Of a stretch of 64,000 nt of DNA, positions 59,289 through 64,000 are shown piece by piece (position 1 is the stretch's first letter; every line of letters begins with the position of its first letter). This DNA comes from CAZIOH01 sp964540815 (GTDB lineage Bacteria; Myxococcota_A; Polyangia; Fen-1088). A model generated the notes under the pieces. That model saw only the letters and a program-made list of their open reading frames with translations. It was not told the DNA's origin and searched no databases. The stretch covers positions 168,124 to 232,123 of the forward strand of contig CAZIOH010000001.1 in the NCBI GenBank assembly GCA_964540815.1, written 5' to 3'. Position numbers and translations under genes: made by a program.

Positions 59289-59807
59289 ATGAAGCGTCGT
59301 CGTTTCCAGTTCCCGCGCGTGCTCGGCGGCGTCGTCGGCGCCCTCGAGGTCATCGTCATCGTCGCGTTCGGGGGAACGCTGCTCCCGTTGCCGGTCCGGG
59401 CCGCCGCGCCGGCCGGTCGCTACGCCGTCGGTGGCGGCGTGGTGTACGACACCAAGACGAAGTTGAGCTGGCAACAGGTGGTCCCGCCCGGGATGTACGC
59501 ACAGGCCGACGCAGCCAGTTACTGCGCGGCGCTGGAACTCGCTGGAACCACGTGGCGGCTCCCAACCATGCGGGAGATCCTCACGATCGTGGATCTGACC
59601 ATCCCGCCGCCGAAGCCGGCCATTGATCCGACCGCATTTCCCGACACGCCGGCGGGCTTCTTCTGGTCATCCACCGCATACAGCGGAACCCCAGGGCTGG
59701 GATGGTCCGCCCAGTTCCAGTACGGCTACGCCTACGGCAACACGGTGACCGACACCAGCTACGTGCGGTGCGTACACACCGGCCGCGCCGCAACCATCAC
59801 CCCGTGA
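59289..59807 (+). CDS. Secreted DUF1566 protein, paralogue of the preceding gene
   Basis: A 172-residue protein with a signal peptide (EVIVIVAFGGTLLPLPVRAAA) and one DUF1566 domain: YDTKTKLSWQQVVPPGMY, TWRLPTMREILTIVDL, FFWSSTAYSGTPGLGW and YVRCVH. The order of motifs matches the gene before it, but it lacks the lipobox and Gly-rich linker, so it is probably soluble in the periplasm or secreted. GAGAGGAG precedes the ATG by about nine bases. The two are likely cotranscribed. Confidence 0.85.
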   Translation: MKRRRFQFPRVLGGVVGALEVIVIVAFGGTLLPLPVRAAAPAGRYAVGGGVVYDTKTKLSWQQVVPPGMYAQADAASYCAALELAGTTWRLPTMREILTIVDLTIPPPKPAIDPTAFPDTPAGFFWSSTAYSGTPGLGWSAQFQYGYAYGNTVTDTSYVRCVHTGRAATITP

Positions 59808-59835
59808 GTCCGGGCGCGCGCGCGGGGCCCCGTCC

Positions 59836-60504
59836 TCAGGGCGTGCCTGCACACTGCTGGACGTGCTTGCCGGTCGGCGCCACCCGGTAGAAGAAGTACT
59901 CCGCTCGATAGGGCACGAGGATCTGCGCGTTGACATGGGCTGGGTCGCAGCCGGTCGCCGGCGCGCTCCCGCCGACGGTCTCGAGGCGTTGAACCCAGGT
60001 CGTGTCGGCGAAGACCCCGGGGCCGGCGTGGGTGGTGGCCTTGAGCAGGAGCTGGGGAACGGAGTGGCCATCGGCGGCCGGAGCCGAGGCGGTCTTGGCT
60101 CCGGTCACGAGGCTTCCGTCCAGCGCCTGCCAGCTCGGCCCGGCGGAGTGAATGGCGGCGGTCTCGCCGTCCTTGGAGAGGACCGCGTGGGGCGCCTTCA
60201 GTGTCCAGGTCGGTGAGCCCCCCGCGGCCGGGGCCGAACAGACATAGATCTGCACGCCGCGCGCCGGGAACCCTGCCGCCAGCGTCGCGTCGGCCGGAGG
60301 AGTGAGGGCGGCGGGGACCTGGCGTGGACAGCGCACGTGCGGCCCGTCCTCGTGGGTGGCGTCGCTCGACGCCACCTGCACCGACCGTTGCACGGCGCGC
60401 GCCACGGCTCCGCTGGTCGTCGCGGGATCGGATGCGCCAGCCTCCTCGGCGCCGCCGACCAGAATGAGGACGCTCCCGAGCACGATCTGGATCGACTTCG
60501 TCAT
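59836..60504 (-). CDS. DUF3455 secreted protein
   Basis: A 222-residue protein with a signal peptide (IQIVLGSVLILVGGAEEAGA) and a DUF3455 domain. AAGFPARGVQIYVCSA, WTLKAPHAVLSKDG, GPSWQALDGSLVTGAK and VQRLETVGGSAPATGCDP are family-type blocks; its function is unknown. A GGGAGGG motif precedes the ATG at 60504, so that start is preferred over the in-frame ATG seven codons upstream. It converges on the DUF1566 gene and is divergent from ackA. Confidence 0.85.
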   Translation of the reverse strand: MTKSIQIVLGSVLILVGGAEEAGASDPATTSGAVARAVQRSVQVASSDATHEDGPHVRCPRQVPAALTPPADATLAAGFPARGVQIYVCSAPAAGGSPTWTLKAPHAVLSKDGETAAIHSAGPSWQALDGSLVTGAKTASAPAADGHSVPQLLLKATTHAGPGVFADTTWVQRLETVGGSAPATGCDPAHVNAQILVPYRAEYFFYRVAPTGKHVQQCAGTP

Positions 60505-60689
60505 GGCACCCTCCCGGTTTCCCATCGCACAAAATACCCGAAGCCCGACCCGGATGCCGAATGGAATCGCTCCGTCGCCCGGCGCTGGCGCCCTCGATTG
60601 CGTTCGAATTCCCGGGCGTGCTAGGCATCCCGGATGGTGGATCGCGTGGCGAAGGTGACGCGCCTGGCGCAGCTGAAGAGAGTCCGGTG

Positions 60690-61895
60690 ATGTCCGCGGG
60701 GGTCCTCGTCCTCAACGCCGGAAGCTCCTCTTTGAAGTTCGCGCTCCTCGACCCGGAGTCCGGACACGTCCAGGCGGAGGGCGCGGCCGACCGACTCGGC
60801 GCGGACCTGCCCGACGGTCCGGACGGGCCGACGCTGCGCTTCGGCCAGGAGCCTCCCCGCGCGCTCGGCGCCCACGCCACCCACGCCGATGCCCTCGACG
60901 AGCTGCTCCCGCGCCTCGGCGACCAGCCAATCCGCGCGGTCGGTCACCGCGTGGTGCATGGTGGAGAGACCTTCTCGGACAGCGTGGTCATCGACGAGGA
61001 GGTCATTCGCCAGATCGGCGCCTGCGTGGAGCTGGCGCCGCTGCACAATCCAGCCAACCTCCTGGGGATCGCGGCGGCACGGCGCCGCTTTCCGAGGCTG
61101 CCCCAGGTGGCCGTGTTCGACACGGCCTTCCACCACGGCATGCCAGCCAGGTCCTACGTCTACGGAATCCCTTACGCGCTCTACGAGCGCTACAGGGTGC
61201 GGCGCTACGGCTTTCACGGCACCAGCCATCGCTACGTGGCGGGCGAGGCGGCGCGCCGGCTCGGCCGGCCGCTCTCGACGCTCCACCTCGTGACCGCCCA
61301 CCTCGGAAACGGAGCCAGCGCCTGCGCCGTGCGCGAGGGACGCAGCGTCGACACCACCATGGGTCTGACGCCGCTCGAGGGGCTGGTCATGGGAACGCGC
61401 TCGGGGGACGTGGATCCGAACCTGCACCAGTTTCTCTTCGATCGGGCCGGCATGGACCTGCATCAGATCACCGAGCTGCTCAACCGGGAAAGTGGTCTGC
61501 TCGGGATCTCGGGCCTCAGCAACGACATGCGCACGCTGATCGCGGCGGCCGGGGATCCGGCCAGCCCACACCCGCGCGCCCGGCTCGCGATCGAGGTGTT
61601 CTGTCACCGCCTGGCCAAGGCGATCCTGGCTCTTGGCGCCGGGCTCGACCGGGTGGACGCGCTGATCTTCACCGGGGGCATCGGCGAGCACGCCGCGCCG
61701 GTGCGGGCCGACACCCTGGCGCAGCTCCGGGTGCTCGGGGCCGAGCTCGACCCCGAGCTCAACCAGGTCAACGGCGCGCCCCACACCGGCCGCATCACCC
61801 GGGAGTCATCTCGGCTCCTGGCCCTCGTCGTCCCCACCCACGAGGAGCTGGTGATCGCCCGCGAGACCGCGCGCCTGGTTGGGAACATCACCTGA
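60690..61895 (+). CDS. ackA: Acetate kinase
   Basis: A 401-residue acetokinase that interconverts acetate plus ATP with acetyl phosphate plus ADP. All main motifs are present: VLVLNAGSSSLKFALL at the N-terminus, VGHRVVHGG, AVFDTAFHHGMP, RRYGFHGTSHRYV, VTAHLGNGASACAV, ISGLSNDMRTL and ALIFTGGIGEHAAPVR. Length is normal. The upstream ribosome binding site is weak. pta follows 12 bases after its stop, so the pair is an operon linking acetyl-CoA and acetate. Confidence 0.97.
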   Translation: MSAGVLVLNAGSSSLKFALLDPESGHVQAEGAADRLGADLPDGPDGPTLRFGQEPPRALGAHATHADALDELLPRLGDQPIRAVGHRVVHGGETFSDSVVIDEEVIRQIGACVELAPLHNPANLLGIAAARRRFPRLPQVAVFDTAFHHGMPARSYVYGIPYALYERYRVRRYGFHGTSHRYVAGEAARRLGRPLSTLHLVTAHLGNGASACAVREGRSVDTTMGLTPLEGLVMGTRSGDVDPNLHQFLFDRAGMDLHQITELLNRESGLLGISGLSNDMRTLIAAAGDPASPHPRARLAIEVFCHRLAKAILALGAGLDRVDALIFTGGIGEHAAPVRADTLAQLRVLGAELDPELNQVNGAPHTGRITRESSRLLALVVPTHEELVIARETARLVGNIT

Positions 61896-61907
61896 GCCAG
61901 AGGCGCC

Positions 61908-64000
<2,093 letters not shown>

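Overview
The window looks like a scaffold from a high-GC, Gram-negative myxobacterium-like organism (Myxococcota, probably Polyangia or a relative). The reasons are the high G+C, heavy codon bias, the many surface lipoproteins with long Gly/Ser/Thr-rich linkers after the lipobox, the DUF4215 'Myxococcus cysteine-rich' repeats, and a fibro-slime domain. No rRNA, tRNA, CRISPR array, insertion sequence or prophage was seen. A run of exactly 100 N at 5105-5204 is flanked by an identical 55-bp sequence on each side, so the junction is probably two contigs that overlap rather than a true gap. Both window ends cut through genes: a sigma factor at the left and pta at the right.

Layout. 1-8 kb: end of an ECF sigma factor, a MarC-family membrane protein, a CheY-like receiver, a Cys-rich lipoprotein, a glutathione S-transferase, a beta-propeller lipoprotein and a GH63-like glucosidase. 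8-11 kb: a broken DUF262/DUF1524 (GmrSD-like) nuclease gene and an Old Yellow Enzyme. 11-35 kb: a large cell-surface glycan locus. Its leftward arm carries a methyltransferase, a DegT aminotransferase, a GT2-methyltransferase fusion, a membrane spermidine-synthase-like protein, a lipoprotein and a GT-C-like membrane protein. Its rightward arm carries a PIG-L deacetylase, a GT4 glycosyltransferase, an initiating sugar-phosphate transferase, a flippase, two O-antigen-ligase/polymerase proteins, a GT4-nucleotidyltransferase fusion and two divergent B12-type radical SAM enzymes. A 48-codon lipoprotein gene and a 40-codon membrane ORF follow it.

35-50 kb: mostly exported proteins, namely a rhamnogalacturonan-acetylesterase-like SGNH lipoprotein, a PNGase-F-like lipoprotein, a von Willebrand A lipoprotein, a GH43-like lipoprotein, a large LamG/propeller protein and a fibro-slime/DUF4215 lipoprotein, with a soluble chemotaxis receptor and a MaoC-like protein among them. 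50-64 kb: central metabolism (pgk, and ackA-pta at the right end) interspersed with a Nudix hydrolase, a SUMF1-like lipoprotein, an NmrA-type reductase, a GNAT acetyltransferase, a YVTN-propeller/phosphoesterase fusion, two DUF1566 proteins and a DUF3455 protein.

How the parts work together. The glycan locus contains most steps expected of a Wzx/Wzy-type pathway: lipid-linked initiation, sugar addition, deacetylation, amination, flipping and polymerisation or ligation. Stop/start overlaps of 1-4 nt at many junctions show tight operons. The most distinctive signals are domain fusions and shared domains inside that locus, the radical SAM pair with a tiny lipoprotein, and two abutting 47-bp hairpin units at 42076-42169 whose differences leave the stem paired. 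ackA and pta form the usual acetate/acetyl-phosphate pair. Function assignments rest on motifs read by eye; no database search was possible.
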